Shown: positions 1-9,107, counted from the stretch's first letter. The stretch: 64,000 nt of DNA from Bacillota bacterium (GCA_023388535.1 JAEWFZ010000014.1:86783-150782); one strand, 5' to 3'. The notes: generated from the letters alone by a model not told the origin. Translations and numbers: made by a program.

Positions 1-551
1 ATAAAAATCATCGGGATAATATCAATCTTCTGTTGATCGACATAACCCGTATTACCGGCTACATTAATTTTAGCGACAAAATTATTTCGAGTCGTTGAAA
101 AATGTGTCTCAAAATAGTCTAAAATTCGATAACCATTAATATAGGTATCCTGATAGTAACTGGACGAGTATTGTAAATTGGGATTGGAACGAATATTCAT
201 GATAACATCCGCACTTTCAATCCCGGAACGATACGGATAAGACATCGCTTTCGCTCGATTCGCAGCAATAATTTTTAATGGACTTTTCGACGATTGATGG
301 CGAATGACCAAATTCGAGGTCGTCGAATACTGATCCTTCATCGCCTTTAAAGCTTCATTAAAAGTATTGTAGGAACCTACCACCACAAAATCAGCTTCAG
401 TTGGTCCCGTAATATCTTCTAAAGAATATTTAGTTAAATCTCGTTCTAAACCTTCATCAGGTTGAGCTTGTACCTTTGTTACTGGATAAACCAGCGACAT
501 CAGCAAGAGCATTGATAATAGTAATTTGCTAAGATACTTAAATTTGTTCAT
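1..551 (-). CDS. Secreted protein of unknown function, C-terminal part beyond window
   Basis: Open frame on the minus strand starting with ATG at 551 and running off the left edge, so only about 183 N-terminal residues are seen. A GAGG ribosome binding site lies 7 bases before the ATG. The N-terminus (MNKFKYLSKLLLSMLLLMSL, then VYPVTKVQA) is a typical Sec signal peptide with an AxA-like cleavage site near residue 30. The last visible part (VAGNTGYVDQQKIDIIP) looks like an SH3-like wall-binding or adaptor segment of the kind found in front of cell-wall glucosaminidases; that comparison is from memory and weak. It follows the gene at 568-1482 by 16 bases, probably in one transcript. Confidence 0.7.
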   Translation of the reverse strand, partial: MNKFKYLSKLLLSMLLLMSLVYPVTKVQAQPDEGLERDLTKYSLEDITGPTEADFVVVGSYNTFNEALKAMKDQYSTTSNLVIRHQSSKSPLKIIAANRAKAMSYPYRSGIESADVIMNIRSNPNLQYSSSYYQDTYINGYRILDYFETHFSTTRNNFVAKINVAGNTGYVDQQKIDIIPMIF

Positions 552-567
552 AAATAAACCTCACTAA

Positions 568-1482
568 CTACTCGAAGATTACTTGATAACCTTGGTTAAC
601 GCGTTCGTAAGCATTCTCAAAAGGTATGACAAATATCATAAATCCTTCCTTCTTCTCACTATCAGGACTAAAGATATTTTGAGCGTTGATTAAACGATAA
701 CTACCATCTAAGGCCACATAACTTTCCTCTTCAAAAAGTTTAAGTTTTAACGTCGCCTTTTTATAATTAATAAGTTTACCTTCAGGCGCTTTGATTCCTA
801 AAACAACGACTCGCTCGTTGGGTTGTAATTTAATCGGACTCCATTGTCCCTCTTGATTGCGGCGTTGAAGACCGGCTTTATCGGCTCTTTGAACACGATA
901 AATAACCTCTTTAGCCGAGGTACGTTTAAATACATAACCGAGAGACATTTGTTGATAATGTTGATCATGATCGATAGTTTTCACTAATTCGGTTTCCTCA
1001 TTGGCTAAATTAAATTTTATATTATTTATCAAAGGATATTCACTCGCTAATAAAATATCTGAATCATGTAATCTATTGATGGGTATCAACAATTCAGTAT
1101 TTAATTTCTTTTCCTTGCTTGTAAGTTCTACGCGATCTTTAAATCGAGTAAAATCATATCCTTTAGAAATCATAATATCGAGCCATGGTGAAATCTCCGA
1201 TAAGACTACTCCATCCTCCGTGTAAAAGTTTTCCAATTTTACATTGACTGGATCATCATCGCTAAAGGTAACATCAGCCAAAACATAACGAAACTCAAGA
1301 TCCTCAAGATTATACACCTTATATTGGTTCACTTTCATACTTAGAGTCGAACGTTGTGCCATCGATAAGGCGTCGGTACTATTAACTTTTTCAACCACAA
1401 AATTAAGTCCAGTTAATAGTCCAATAAAAATTAAGATGGTTAATCCGATAGTAACTAAAGAACGAATCGTTTTTTGTAACAT
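568..1482 (-). CDS. Membrane-anchored extracellular protein of unknown function
   Basis: About 304 residues. I place the start at ATG 1482, not at the TTG three bases upstream, because AAAGGAG sits 8 bases before the ATG. One hydrophobic segment (about residues 8-30) near the N-terminus is followed by a long polar region with many beta-strand-like stretches. This suggests a protein held to the membrane with its bulk outside. No enzyme motif or known domain was recognised. It precedes the secreted protein at 1-551 and follows rseP on the same strand after a 75-base gap, so it may belong to an envelope module. Function not assigned. Confidence 0.75.
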   Translation of the reverse strand: MLQKTIRSLVTIGLTILIFIGLLTGLNFVVEKVNSTDALSMAQRSTLSMKVNQYKVYNLEDLEFRYVLADVTFSDDDPVNVKLENFYTEDGVVLSEISPWLDIMISKGYDFTRFKDRVELTSKEKKLNTELLIPINRLHDSDILLASEYPLINNIKFNLANEETELVKTIDHDQHYQQMSLGYVFKRTSAKEVIYRVQRADKAGLQRRNQEGQWSPIKLQPNERVVVLGIKAPEGKLINYKKATLKLKLFEEESYVALDGSYRLINAQNIFSPDSEKKEGFMIFVIPFENAYERVNQGYQVIFE

Positions 1483-1557
1483 CAAATCTTCTCCTTTGTG
1501 GCTACATATAATAATACCATATAAAAGCCCACCGTTAACAAAACTCTAAAGCCTAAA

Positions 1558-2619
1558 CTAGACTAATTTGACGATATCTTGAATGGAAACAAAGATGATC
1601 AAAGCCAATAATAAAACAAAAGAACCAATAATTAGTGCCGATTCAATGCGTTTGTTGGCTGGTTTCCCGGTAATCATCTCATAGAGAACAAAGAGAATTC
1701 TACCGCCATCCAAGGCTGGTATCGGTAATATGTTAAATACTCCAAGATTGATTGATAATAAAGCCGTCAGCTGAACCAAGGCCCAAGGCCCGTAGTTTGC
1801 GACCGCCGAAGTCTCTTTGAAAATACCAATCGGACCGGACATATTGTTCAGACCAATTCCCCTAAACAACTGAACCAATGCCACAAAAATAAGCTTTATC
1901 ATCTGAAAACTATAGGAAAACGCTAAACCTATCGCACTGAAGAAATTAATTCTTTCGCCAGGCACCCCTTCAAAACCAATCCCCACCTGATAGGCGTTGG
2001 CTTGTTCCATATAAATTGGTGTGATTTGGTAGGTTAAAGTTTCGCCATTACGTTTAATGGTATATTCAATCATATTTTGGTTATTGGTCGTCGCCAGTCT
2101 TAGATCTTCGTATTTGTTTACCGGATAGGTTTCGCCATTGACCACGACTTGAATAATTTCATCATCTTCCCGTAACCCGGCCTTGGCGGCTGGGGAATCT
2201 GGTGTGACGGAAGCGATAACATTGGAAGTATGACCTGGAGTGGCATAGAGGCTAAATACCAAGGAAAACAATAAGATTCCCAAGAAAATATTCATGATGA
2301 CGCCCGAAATTAAAACAATAATTCGTTTAATTGGGGCAATCCCATTTAAATACCGTGATTTAGGTAAGTCTTCTGGAAAAATAGTTAACTCACCATCGTG
2401 TTCCCCAGCCATCGACACATAACCTCCCAATGGCAGTAAGCGTATAGAGTATTTCGTTTCTTTGCCTTGATAAGAATAGACCTTAGGCCCCATACCAATC
2501 GCAAACTCGGCACAATACACTTTAAAAATCTTAGCCGCAATCAAATGACCCAGTTCATGTACTAAAACTAAGAGGCCCATTAAGACCACAAATATAGATA
2601 TATTTTTAATAAATTCCAT
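1558..2619 (-). CDS. rseP: RIP zinc metalloprotease (site-2 protease)
   Basis: Intramembrane protease that cleaves anti-sigma factors and leftover signal peptides in the cytoplasmic membrane. The start is taken as ATG 2619 (353 residues), which has AAAGGA six bases upstream; a TTG 24 bases earlier lacks this support. The zinc site HELGH is at residues 21-25 in the first membrane segment, a PDZ domain spans about residues 125-205 (PDSPAAKAGLREDDEI), and the C-terminal metal ligand motif PALDGGRILF is near residue 300. Four membrane segments are visible. Its first 14 bases overlap the end of dxr, as in many Bacilli. No proS or polC follows, unlike Bacillus. Confidence 0.95.
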   Translation of the reverse strand: MEFIKNISIFVVLMGLLVLVHELGHLIAAKIFKVYCAEFAIGMGPKVYSYQGKETKYSIRLLPLGGYVSMAGEHDGELTIFPEDLPKSRYLNGIAPIKRIIVLISGVIMNIFLGILLFSLVFSLYATPGHTSNVIASVTPDSPAAKAGLREDDEIIQVVVNGETYPVNKYEDLRLATTNNQNMIEYTIKRNGETLTYQITPIYMEQANAYQVGIGFEGVPGERINFFSAIGLAFSYSFQMIKLIFVALVQLFRGIGLNNMSGPIGIFKETSAVANYGPWALVQLTALLSINLGVFNILPIPALDGGRILFVLYEMITGKPANKRIESALIIGSFVLLLALIIFVSIQDIVKLV

Positions 2620-3769
2620 GGCGAATCCTTTCTGAGATTTCAAGGGCCAAAGCTCTAGATTTCTTATCCACAGCCATCACATCTTGAGCATCGCTTATTT
2701 CACGATTATCCACCGAAGCTACCGTTTGTAAAACGATCGCTTCCAGCTGATAATAATTAATTTCATCTTTTAAAAACTGATTTACTGCTACCTCATTAGC
2801 GGCATTCATAACAATCGGTAAAATCCCCCCTTGCTGACCGACCGATAACGCCAGTTCAAACAACGGATAGCGATTCTTTTCTACCGGTAAAAGCCGCAAG
2901 TTTAGACCTTTACTAAAATCAATCGTTTTAGTATCTAGCTGTAGATGTTGATGATCGGCAAGTGCGTAAGCGATCGGTAAACGCATATCGCTGGTTGCCA
3001 TTTGTGTAATTAGCGAACCATCAACAAATTCAACCATACCATGAATCAATGATTCCAGTTGAATCAAGACTTCAATATTTTGATAATCTAAACCAAATAA
3101 CCAATGGGCTTCGATCACTTCAAAACCCTTATTCATCATCGTTGCGGAATCAATGGTTATCTTAGCACCCATATCCCAATTTGGATGTTGAAGGGCTTCG
3201 TTTTTTGTCTTATCCGCCAACTGATCGTGGCTTAAATCTCTGAAAGCCCCACCCGACGCAGTGATGATTACCCGTTTTACTTCGTCCATAGGATGTTGTT
3301 GTAAGACTTGATAGAGGGCTGAATGCTCGGAATCGATTGGCGTTAATAAAACTTGATGTTGCTTGATCGCTTCCATAATAATAGAACCACCAGCCACCAG
3401 CGTTTCTTTATTGGCTAGAGCGATGTTTTTCTTTAACTCAATCGCTCTTAAAGTTGGTTCAAAGCCAGCAAATCCTGATAAGGCATTGATAACCCAGTTC
3501 GCCTGGCTAGCTTCAATCAGCGCCATCAAACCTTGGTCCCCATAAAAAAACTTAACCTTTTCATAGGTTTTTAAAATTTCGTCTTCTGGTTTTTCAATCG
3601 TATAACAAAATCGAATCGACTCATATTTATCCAAAATATGAATCGCTGTTTCCATGCGATACCCTACCGCAAACGATTCTAGTACAAATTGATCAGGATG
3701 TTGATCAATCACTTCTAAGGTTTGTAAACCAATCGAGCCAGAAGCCCCTAATAAACATAAAACTTTCAT
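2606..3769 (-). CDS. dxr: 1-deoxy-D-xylulose 5-phosphate reductoisomerase
   Basis: Second step of the MEP isoprenoid pathway: NADPH-dependent conversion of DXP to MEP in the cytosol. The 387 residues match the family length. The NADPH fold motif GASGSIG is at residues 8-14, ANKETLVAGG near 118, and the metal-binding DSEHSA near 146; the ASGGAF loop follows. The start ATG overlaps the cdsA stop in an ATGA, so the two are translationally coupled. Neighbours uppS and cdsA use isoprenoid and lipid precursors. The gene shows that this organism makes isoprenoids by the MEP route. Confidence 0.97.
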   Translation of the reverse strand: MKVLCLLGASGSIGLQTLEVIDQHPDQFVLESFAVGYRMETAIHILDKYESIRFCYTIEKPEDEILKTYEKVKFFYGDQGLMALIEASQANWVINALSGFAGFEPTLRAIELKKNIALANKETLVAGGSIIMEAIKQHQVLLTPIDSEHSALYQVLQQHPMDEVKRVIITASGGAFRDLSHDQLADKTKNEALQHPNWDMGAKITIDSATMMNKGFEVIEAHWLFGLDYQNIEVLIQLESLIHGMVEFVDGSLITQMATSDMRLPIAYALADHQHLQLDTKTIDFSKGLNLRLLPVEKNRYPLFELALSVGQQGGILPIVMNAANEVAVNQFLKDEINYYQLEAIVLQTVASVDNREISDAQDVMAVDKKSRALALEISERIRHGIY

Positions 3770-4554
3770 AGTATTGTCCTAACTGTCGAAAATAACATAA
3801 AAATAATCGCAACCATACACATCGAAAAAATCAAGGAGTCCAAGCGATCTAAGATACCGCCATGACCAGGAAGTAAAGAACCGAAATCTTTGATTTCAAA
3901 ATTACGCTTAATCATCGAGAAAAATAAATCACCGATTTGAGCGCTAGCTGGTACAATGGCTGAAATCAAAACAATCAATCTAATATCTAAGGTCCCTTGT
4001 AAGAAGTAAAGACCAAAGGCTAACGACGCAATCAGTCCGGTTAAGTAACCGCCAATAGCGCCTTCAACCGTCTTATTGGGTGAAATTCTTGGAATAAGTT
4101 TACGTTTACCAAAAGCTGACCCAAATTGGTAGGCTCCGGTATCGGCGCCATAATTAGCAATCGCGATCCAAAGAAACGCGGTATTACCAAAATAAGCGAA
4201 AGTATTGACCATCATAAACAGGCCCAGGGCGACCACGGAAACCATCATAAACAAAAACGAAACTTCCGAAATCGACAACCAATTAAAGACAATCGCAAAC
4301 AAAATAAGAATCACTAAATGGAGCACCAATAAAGCCACCATTTTCTCCAAACCAGCAAAAATGCTTAGACCAAGAATTAAATAAATCTCAACCAAAATTA
4401 GTGGATGGGATTTATCTTTGAACAAATCATAGATTTCATAGCCCGCAAAAAGAGCGAGAAACAACATTAACCCCGTGAACGTTTTAGCACCAAGAAAAAT
4501 CACCATCAAGACAATGGCGGCAATAACGATACCGGTAATCCAGCGTTGTTTCAT
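3766..4554 (-). CDS. cdsA: Phosphatidate cytidylyltransferase
   Basis: Membrane enzyme that makes CDP-diacylglycerol from phosphatidate and CTP, the branch point to phosphatidylglycerol and cardiolipin. The 262 residues are mostly hydrophobic with seven to eight membrane segments. The C-terminal family signature is clear near residues 222-243 (KDFGSLLPGHGGILDRLDS), with the metal-binding aspartates. It lies between uppS (gap of 3 bases) and dxr (ATGA overlap), the usual order in Gram-positive bacteria. Confidence 0.96.
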   Translation of the reverse strand: MKQRWITGIVIAAIVLMVIFLGAKTFTGLMLFLALFAGYEIYDLFKDKSHPLILVEIYLILGLSIFAGLEKMVALLVLHLVILILFAIVFNWLSISEVSFLFMMVSVVALGLFMMVNTFAYFGNTAFLWIAIANYGADTGAYQFGSAFGKRKLIPRISPNKTVEGAIGGYLTGLIASLAFGLYFLQGTLDIRLIVLISAIVPASAQIGDLFFSMIKRNFEIKDFGSLLPGHGGILDRLDSLIFSMCMVAIIFMLFSTVRTIL

Positions 4555-4557
4555 CTT

Positions 4558-5256
4558 TTATAATCCTCCAAATCTACGTTGTCGCTTTTGAAATTCTTGT
4601 AAACAAAGCTCTAAGTCTTCGCCGGTAAATTCTGGCCAGGCTTTATCGATAAACATCAATTCGCTATACGCTAATTGATATAAAAGGAAATTAGATATTC
4701 TTTCTTCCCCGGAGGTACGAATCATTAAATCTACCTGTGGATAACGACCGGATTGAAGATAATTGAGAAAACCCGCTTCATCTAAATCATTTTCTCGTTT
4801 TTGGTTAACAACATCTAAGGCATAGGCCTTAGCGGCTTCAACGATTTCCTGACGGCCACCGTAATCCATCGCAATCACCAGCTTCATGCCGCTATTGTTA
4901 CTGGATTTTATAACCGCCCGATCGAGCACTTTTTGAGTACTGCTAGGGATCCTTCCCGGCAAACCTAAGATTTCTACTTTGATATTATATTTCATAATAT
5001 CACTCATATAACTATCAAAAAAGAAAGCGGGTAATTTCATTAAGAATTCCACTTCTTTCTTGGGACGTAACCAGTTCTCGGTAGAAAAGGCATAGAGTGT
5101 TAAAACTTCTATACCTAATTGACTTGCTGAAATCGCGATATCACGAACGACTTGTACCCCGATCTGATGACCTTGGGTACGCTGTTGATTTTTACTTTGA
5201 GCCCAACGGCCATTGCCATCCATGATAATTGCTACATGTTTAGCAAGCGAGCTCAT
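4558..5256 (-). CDS. uppS: Undecaprenyl diphosphate synthase (cis-prenyltransferase)
   Basis: Extends farnesyl diphosphate with isopentenyl units to the C55 carrier lipid for peptidoglycan and teichoic acid synthesis. The conserved start region MDGNGRWA (residues 12-19, catalytic Asp13) and the C-terminal RTSGEERISNFLLYQLAY motif are present. The 232 residues are slightly short compared with the usual 240-255. The ATG shares one base with the frr stop (TAATG), and no strong ribosome binding site is visible, which suggests translational coupling to frr. Confidence 0.96.
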   Translation of the reverse strand: MSSLAKHVAIIMDGNGRWAQSKNQQRTQGHQIGVQVVRDIAISASQLGIEVLTLYAFSTENWLRPKKEVEFLMKLPAFFFDSYMSDIMKYNIKVEILGLPGRIPSSTQKVLDRAVIKSSNNSGMKLVIAMDYGGRQEIVEAAKAYALDVVNQKRENDLDEAGFLNYLQSGRYPQVDLMIRTSGEERISNFLLYQLAYSELMFIDKAWPEFTGEDLELCLQEFQKRQRRFGGL

Positions 5257-5795
5257 TATACTTGTAAAATCTCATCGCTTTTTTCTTTGGCGATTTCTTC
5301 TACCTTTTTAATAAACTCATCGGTTGTTTTTTGGATTAAATCCAATTCGCGTTTTTCCATATCTTCGCTTAAATCATCATCTTTTTTAATCTGATCGTTA
5401 ATATCACGACGGACGTTGCGAATCATGATTTTTGCCTCTTCCGCATACTTACCAACATCTTTGACAATGTTTTGACGGGTTTCTTGGGTCAACGCAGGAA
5501 CATTCATCCGCACTACCGTGCCATCGTTTTGAGCATTAAAACCAAGATTAGCGGCGTTAATCGCTTTCTCGGTAGCTTTTAATTGTGATGGGTCAAATAG
5601 TTTAACGACTAATTGGGTTCCTTCGACCACTGAGATTTGAGACATTTGATGAATCGGCGTCATTTCTCCATAGTAATCGATCATTACTTTAGAAAGCATC
5701 GATGGGTTAGCGCGCCCTGTTCTTAAGGTGGCTAGATTCTCTTCGAAGGAGCGAATAGCCGATGTCATTCCTTCTCTAGCTAGTTCATTATACAT
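5256..5795 (-). CDS. frr: Ribosome recycling factor
   Basis: Splits post-termination ribosomes together with EF-G. The 179 residues are close to the usual 185. The N-terminal helix with LATLRTGRANPSML (about residues 21-34) and the C-terminal three-helix bundle stretch RNVRRDINDQIKK are typical. It is followed directly by uppS with a one-base overlap and preceded by pyrH two bases upstream, giving the common pyrH-frr pair. Confidence 0.97.
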   Translation of the reverse strand: MYNELAREGMTSAIRSFEENLATLRTGRANPSMLSKVMIDYYGEMTPIHQMSQISVVEGTQLVVKLFDPSQLKATEKAINAANLGFNAQNDGTVVRMNVPALTQETRQNIVKDVGKYAEEAKIMIRNVRRDINDQIKKDDDLSEDMEKRELDLIQKTTDEFIKKVEEIAKEKSDEILQV

Positions 5796-5797
5796 AA

Positions 5798-6511
5798 TTA
5801 CTCTCCTTTCGTAATTAAAGTTCCGACAACCGTGCCGCGAGCGGCTTTAACAATGTTGCCAGGTTGATTCATATTAAACACGACTAAATCAATGTCATTT
5901 TCCATACACATGGAAGTGGCGGTAGTATCCATAACCGTCAACGATTGTTTAATCATATCCATATAAGTTAGTTTATCATATCTTTGAGCATCTTTATCAA
6001 TTTTTGGATCGGCAGAGTAAACGCCATCAACACCATTTTTAGCCATTAAGATGACATCAGCTTTGATTTCCGAAGCTCTTAGCGCGGCGGTCGTATCGGT
6101 TGAGAAATAAGGACTTCCTGTACCCCCACCAAAAATAACTACTCTACCCTTCTCAAGATGGCGAATCGCCCGGCGAATGATGAAAGGTTCCGCCACTTTA
6201 GGCATATCGATTGCGGTTTGAACGCGCGTTTCAACACCAATGCTTTCCAAGGCGCCTTGAATTGCTATCGCGTTGATAACCGTACCCAACATACCCATGT
6301 AGTCGGCTTGAACCCGATCGATCGGAAGTTGTGAGGATTGTTTACCGCGGATAATATTACCCCCGCCACAAACAACCGCAACTTCAATACCTAATTGAGT
6401 TAAAGTTTTGATTTCATCCGCTAATTGTAATAATACTTCAGAACTAAATTGAGCATTACTATTATCGCTTAGCGCTTCTCCACTTAATTTTAGAACAATT
6501 CTCTTATACAT
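5798..6511 (-). CDS. pyrH: UMP kinase
   Basis: Hexameric bacterial UMP kinase of the amino acid kinase fold, which makes UDP in pyrimidine nucleotide synthesis. The 237 residues carry the phosphate-binding KLSGEAL (residues 8-14), CGGGNIIRG (near 48-56), and the nucleotide loop GGGTGSPYFSTDTTAALRA. AAAGGA lies before the ATG. A terminator-like hairpin sits between tsf and this gene, so its expression likely depends on read-through from rpsB-tsf, or on a promoter I did not identify. Confidence 0.97.
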   Translation of the reverse strand: MYKRIVLKLSGEALSDNSNAQFSSEVLLQLADEIKTLTQLGIEVAVVCGGGNIIRGKQSSQLPIDRVQADYMGMLGTVINAIAIQGALESIGVETRVQTAIDMPKVAEPFIIRRAIRHLEKGRVVIFGGGTGSPYFSTDTTAALRASEIKADVILMAKNGVDGVYSADPKIDKDAQRYDKLTYMDMIKQSLTVMDTTATSMCMENDIDLVVFNMNQPGNIVKAARGTVVGTLITKGE

Positions 6512-6524
6512 ATTGTCGTCCTTT

Positions 6525-6555
6525 CAAAAAAGGAAGAGCTACTCGTGCTCTTCCT
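6525..6555 (-). terminator. Terminator after tsf
   Basis: A 9-bp perfect stem (AGGAAGAGC with GCTCTTCCT, 6531-6539 and 6547-6555) and a 7-base loop are followed on the minus strand by six T residues. It lies between tsf and pyrH, so it should lower transcription of pyrH-frr-uppS relative to rpsB-tsf. Confidence 0.8.
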
Positions 6556-6595
6556 AGTTAATGATATTCTTTACAGAACTCAAGTTTGGCACGAA

Positions 6596-7477
6596 TTATT
6601 TGGCCATAGCCGCCACTTCGGCTGCGAAGTCATCTTCTCGTTTTTCGATACCTTCACCGACCGCGTAGCGGACAAACTTAGATACGGAAGCTTTTTCTTG
6701 TTGTAAGAATTGGCTTACTTTCATATTTTGGTCCTTGAAATAAGGTTGATCAACAAGGGAAATCTCTTGTAGGGCTTTAGAAACTCGGCCGCGGATAATA
6801 CCCGCTTTTTGTTTTTCGTTCTTTTCCGAAAGAACTGGGTCGTTCTTAAGAATTTCTTCTTGTAAATGAGTTTGTTCGTCAATAACCGCTTGTGGCATAT
6901 GATCGGAAGAAACGTATTGTGGGCTCATGGAAACGACTTGCATCGCCATATCACGCGCTACTTCTTCGTCGCTAGTTTCAACTACGGCTACGCCAGCGAT
7001 TTTACCACCCATATGCATATATAGACCGAAGACTTCATCGTCGTTCTTTTCAACAAGTTCGAAACGACGGAAAGAAATCTTCTCGCCAATGGTTGCTGTC
7101 GCATCCATGACGTGTTCAGCTAAAGTTTTACCATCGAGTACTAGATTATTGGCTTCTTCTAAGCTTGCTGGTTGAAAGGTAATCAATCCAGCACCAATCA
7201 TATCGACCAAATCAAGGAATTGTTCGTTTTTAGCTACGAAATCCGTTTCCGCATTTACTTCATAAATAGCGGCCAGATTATCTTTAGCTACTACTTTGGC
7301 TAAACCTTCCGCGGCAATTCTTCCTGCTTTTTTAGCGGCTGAGGCCATACCTTTTTCTTGTAACCATTTGACAGCGGCTTGAATATCGCCATCGGTGGCT
7401 TGTAAGGCTTTTTTGCAGTCCATCATACCGGCGCCGGTTAATTGTCTTAGTTCTTTTACTAATGCTGCTGTAATCAT
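6596..7477 (-). CDS. tsf: Translation elongation factor Ts
   Basis: Guanine nucleotide exchange factor for EF-Tu. The 293 residues match the family. The UBA-like N-terminal domain (VKELRQLTGAGMMDCKKAL, residues 8-26) is followed by the signature TDFVAKNEQF near residue 77 that contacts EF-Tu, then the two core subdomains. The ATG overlaps the rpsB stop (ATGA). It is followed by a strong hairpin terminator. Confidence 0.97.
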   Translation of the reverse strand: MITAALVKELRQLTGAGMMDCKKALQATDGDIQAAVKWLQEKGMASAAKKAGRIAAEGLAKVVAKDNLAAIYEVNAETDFVAKNEQFLDLVDMIGAGLITFQPASLEEANNLVLDGKTLAEHVMDATATIGEKISFRRFELVEKNDDEVFGLYMHMGGKIAGVAVVETSDEEVARDMAMQVVSMSPQYVSSDHMPQAVIDEQTHLQEEILKNDPVLSEKNEKQKAGIIRGRVSKALQEISLVDQPYFKDQNMKVSQFLQQEKASVSKFVRYAVGEGIEKREDDFAAEVAAMAK

Positions 7478-8445
7478 GCTTGTGTTTCCTCCTGAACTTC
7501 TTCTACCGTTTCTTCGACCGTATTAGCTGGAGCTTCTTGAGCGGCGGCTTCTTTAGCTTCTTCGGCCGCCGTAGCTTTGGCGTCGTATTTACGGTAAGTA
7601 CGACGGTTTTGGTTAAAGGTTGCGGAACGACGACGTTCTTCACGTTGACGACGTTCTTCTTGACGTTGACGACGACGTGCTTCGTTTTGTTCATCGACAT
7701 TACGAATTACATCAGCCATGGTGATTTCTTCTTCCTCAACATCGACATAGGCGACAATTGGAATGCCTCCTTGTGCTTCAACCACAGCATCGGCCATAAC
7801 TGAAATAAGTAATTTAATAGCTTTATTGGCATCGTCGTTGGCCGGAATACCATAATCCAACATGTCTGGATCACAGTTGGTATCCATTAGTCCAAATACT
7901 GGGATATTAAGTTTACGAGCTTCAGCGACCGCATTATGTTCTTCCATAGGATCAACTACGAACATAGCATCCGGTACTTTCTTCATTTCCTTAATACCAC
8001 CTAAGAAGTTTTCTAAACGAGCGGCTTCTTTTTGAAGCAAGACGATTTCTTTCTTAGGATAGACGTTGATGGAACCATCTTCTTCCATTTTCTCAATTTC
8101 TAAGAGACGACGAATACTTTTTTGAATGGTTTTGAAATTAGTTAACGTTCCTCCTAACCAACGTTGGTTAACAAAGAACGAACCAGAACGTAAAGCTTCT
8201 TCAAGGATGGTTTGTTGAGCGTTTTTCTTAGTTCCTACAAAGAGAACTTTACCGCCGTTTTCAACAATTTCCTTAAGCTTGTTGTAAGCGACTTCGATAT
8301 ATTCTTTAGTAATATCGAGGTTGATGATATGAGACCCATTTTTAGCGGTGTAAATATAAGGTTTCATCTTTGGGTTCCAGCGGCGTGTTTGGTGACCAAA
8401 ATACACCCCGGCTTCTAATAACTGCTTCATACTAACTACTGACAT
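7474..8445 (-). CDS. rpsB: 30S ribosomal protein S2 with long C-terminal extension
   Basis: Component of the small ribosomal subunit. The core (about residues 1-235) has the usual S2 motifs such as YFGHQTRRWNPKM near the N-terminus, VNQRWLGGTLTNF, and PDAMFVVDP. The protein has 323 residues, against about 240-260 for most S2. The extra tail starts with a strongly basic Arg/Gln/Glu repeat (residues about 255-275, RRRQRQEERRQREERRR), then a Tyr/Arg stretch, then an Ala/Glu-rich acidic end. A promoter (8557-8585) and a structured leader precede it. The tail is low in complexity and its role is unknown. Confidence 0.97.
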   Translation of the reverse strand: MSVVSMKQLLEAGVYFGHQTRRWNPKMKPYIYTAKNGSHIINLDITKEYIEVAYNKLKEIVENGGKVLFVGTKKNAQQTILEEALRSGSFFVNQRWLGGTLTNFKTIQKSIRRLLEIEKMEEDGSINVYPKKEIVLLQKEAARLENFLGGIKEMKKVPDAMFVVDPMEEHNAVAEARKLNIPVFGLMDTNCDPDMLDYGIPANDDANKAIKLLISVMADAVVEAQGGIPIVAYVDVEEEEITMADVIRNVDEQNEARRRQRQEERRQREERRRSATFNQNRRTYRKYDAKATAAEEAKEAAAQEAPANTVEETVEEVQEETQA

Positions 8446-8549
8446 AAAAAAATTTCCTTTCCGTTAGTCCTCCATCACTTCTCACTAAGCAACCCTATTG
8501 GGCACGGGCTTATCGAATCCATGATGTGTGTACTTGCGCTAGTTTGCGC
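8446..8549 (-). promoter_or_regulatory. rpsB leader, probable S2 autoregulatory RNA
   Basis: About 100 transcribed bases lie between the promoter and the rpsB ATG. They can fold into a nested hairpin: outer CATCA/TGATG, then AAGC/GCTT, then GCCC/GGGT around an AATA loop. A second small hairpin GGCGCAAACTAGCGC is near the 5' end. A structured leader before rpsB is typical of ribosomal protein autoregulation. Assignment to S2 feedback is inference; a covariance-model search would settle it. Confidence 0.5.
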
Positions 8550-8556
8550 CTTTAAA

Positions 8557-8585
8557 AGTATACCTTAAATAGCGAGAAGTTGCAA
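8557..8585 (-). promoter_or_regulatory. rpsB-tsf promoter
   Basis: On the minus strand, TTGCAA (8580-8585) is separated by 17 bases from TATACT (8557-8562), a good housekeeping sigma promoter. The start point is expected near 8550, giving a leader of about 105 bases before rpsB. Confidence 0.75.
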
Positions 8586-8701
8586 TTAAATCGGCTCTAA
8601 TGGCTTAGATTTATCATTGCTGTAAGACTTTTCAACAAGTAATACGTGATAAGACCCGATAGAAAGGGTTTAAACCACAAATTCGAACGGAATTCCATAC
8701 A

Positions 8702-8737
8702 AAAAAAGAGTGACCATTGTTGTTTTCACTCTTTTTT
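8702..8737. terminator. Bidirectional terminator
   Basis: The sequence AAAAAAGAGTGA is matched by TCACTCTTTTTT with a 12-base loop. It has T-runs in both directions and lies just downstream of the small membrane protein gene on the minus strand. The bases between here and the rpsB promoter (8586-8701) hold nothing I can identify. Confidence 0.8.
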
Positions 8738-8801
8738 GCAAATTTTCTAAACTTCCTTAGTAGATTACTTTTTTATATTCGGTTCTTTAGCTATTAGCAA
8801 A

Positions 8802-8969
8802 TTATTTTTTCTCTAAAAAATAAATAAAAGCTATAGCCGCGATGGTAGAACTAAGATAAGCCATAGATTGATTGATATCAAGAAAATAATTGATTGTCCC
8901 TGAAATAATCAATGGAATTACAAATATAAAGAAAAATAAAAAAATAGTTTTATTTAAATCAGTTTTCAT
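8802..8969 (-). CDS. Small membrane protein, two segments, unknown function
   Basis: 55 residues from ATG 8969, which has GAGAGG seven bases upstream; a longer frame would start inside that site. Two hydrophobic segments (about residues 8-27 and 34-50) are separated by a short loop with N and D residues and end in a charged EKK tail. It has its own downstream terminator, and no close operon partner. No family recognised. The clear ribosome binding site and terminator argue that it is real. Confidence 0.6.
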   Translation of the reverse strand: MKTDLNKTIFLFFFIFVIPLIISGTINYFLDINQSMAYLSSTIAAIAFIYFLEKK

Positions 8970-9107
8970 GAAAATACCTCTCACTCTCGAAATAAAGCTT
9001 ACTCAGTAACAGCTATCAAGTCAAGATTGATTTTAAATCGCTGTTTTTCACAATTAAGGGGTATCATCAACTTAAAACGATAATTAAACGATAATTTTTG
9101 GTTTATC

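Noticed and set aside
7503..7700. Minus-strand frame rich in Lys and Val in the rpsB tail
   Set aside because: It is a frame-shifted reading of the Arg/Glu repeat coding sequence of rpsB on the same strand, with no ribosome binding site.
7480..7803. Long plus-strand frame opposite rpsB
   Set aside because: Antisense shadow of the repetitive rpsB tail; Phe/Thr-rich with no ribosome site or homology.
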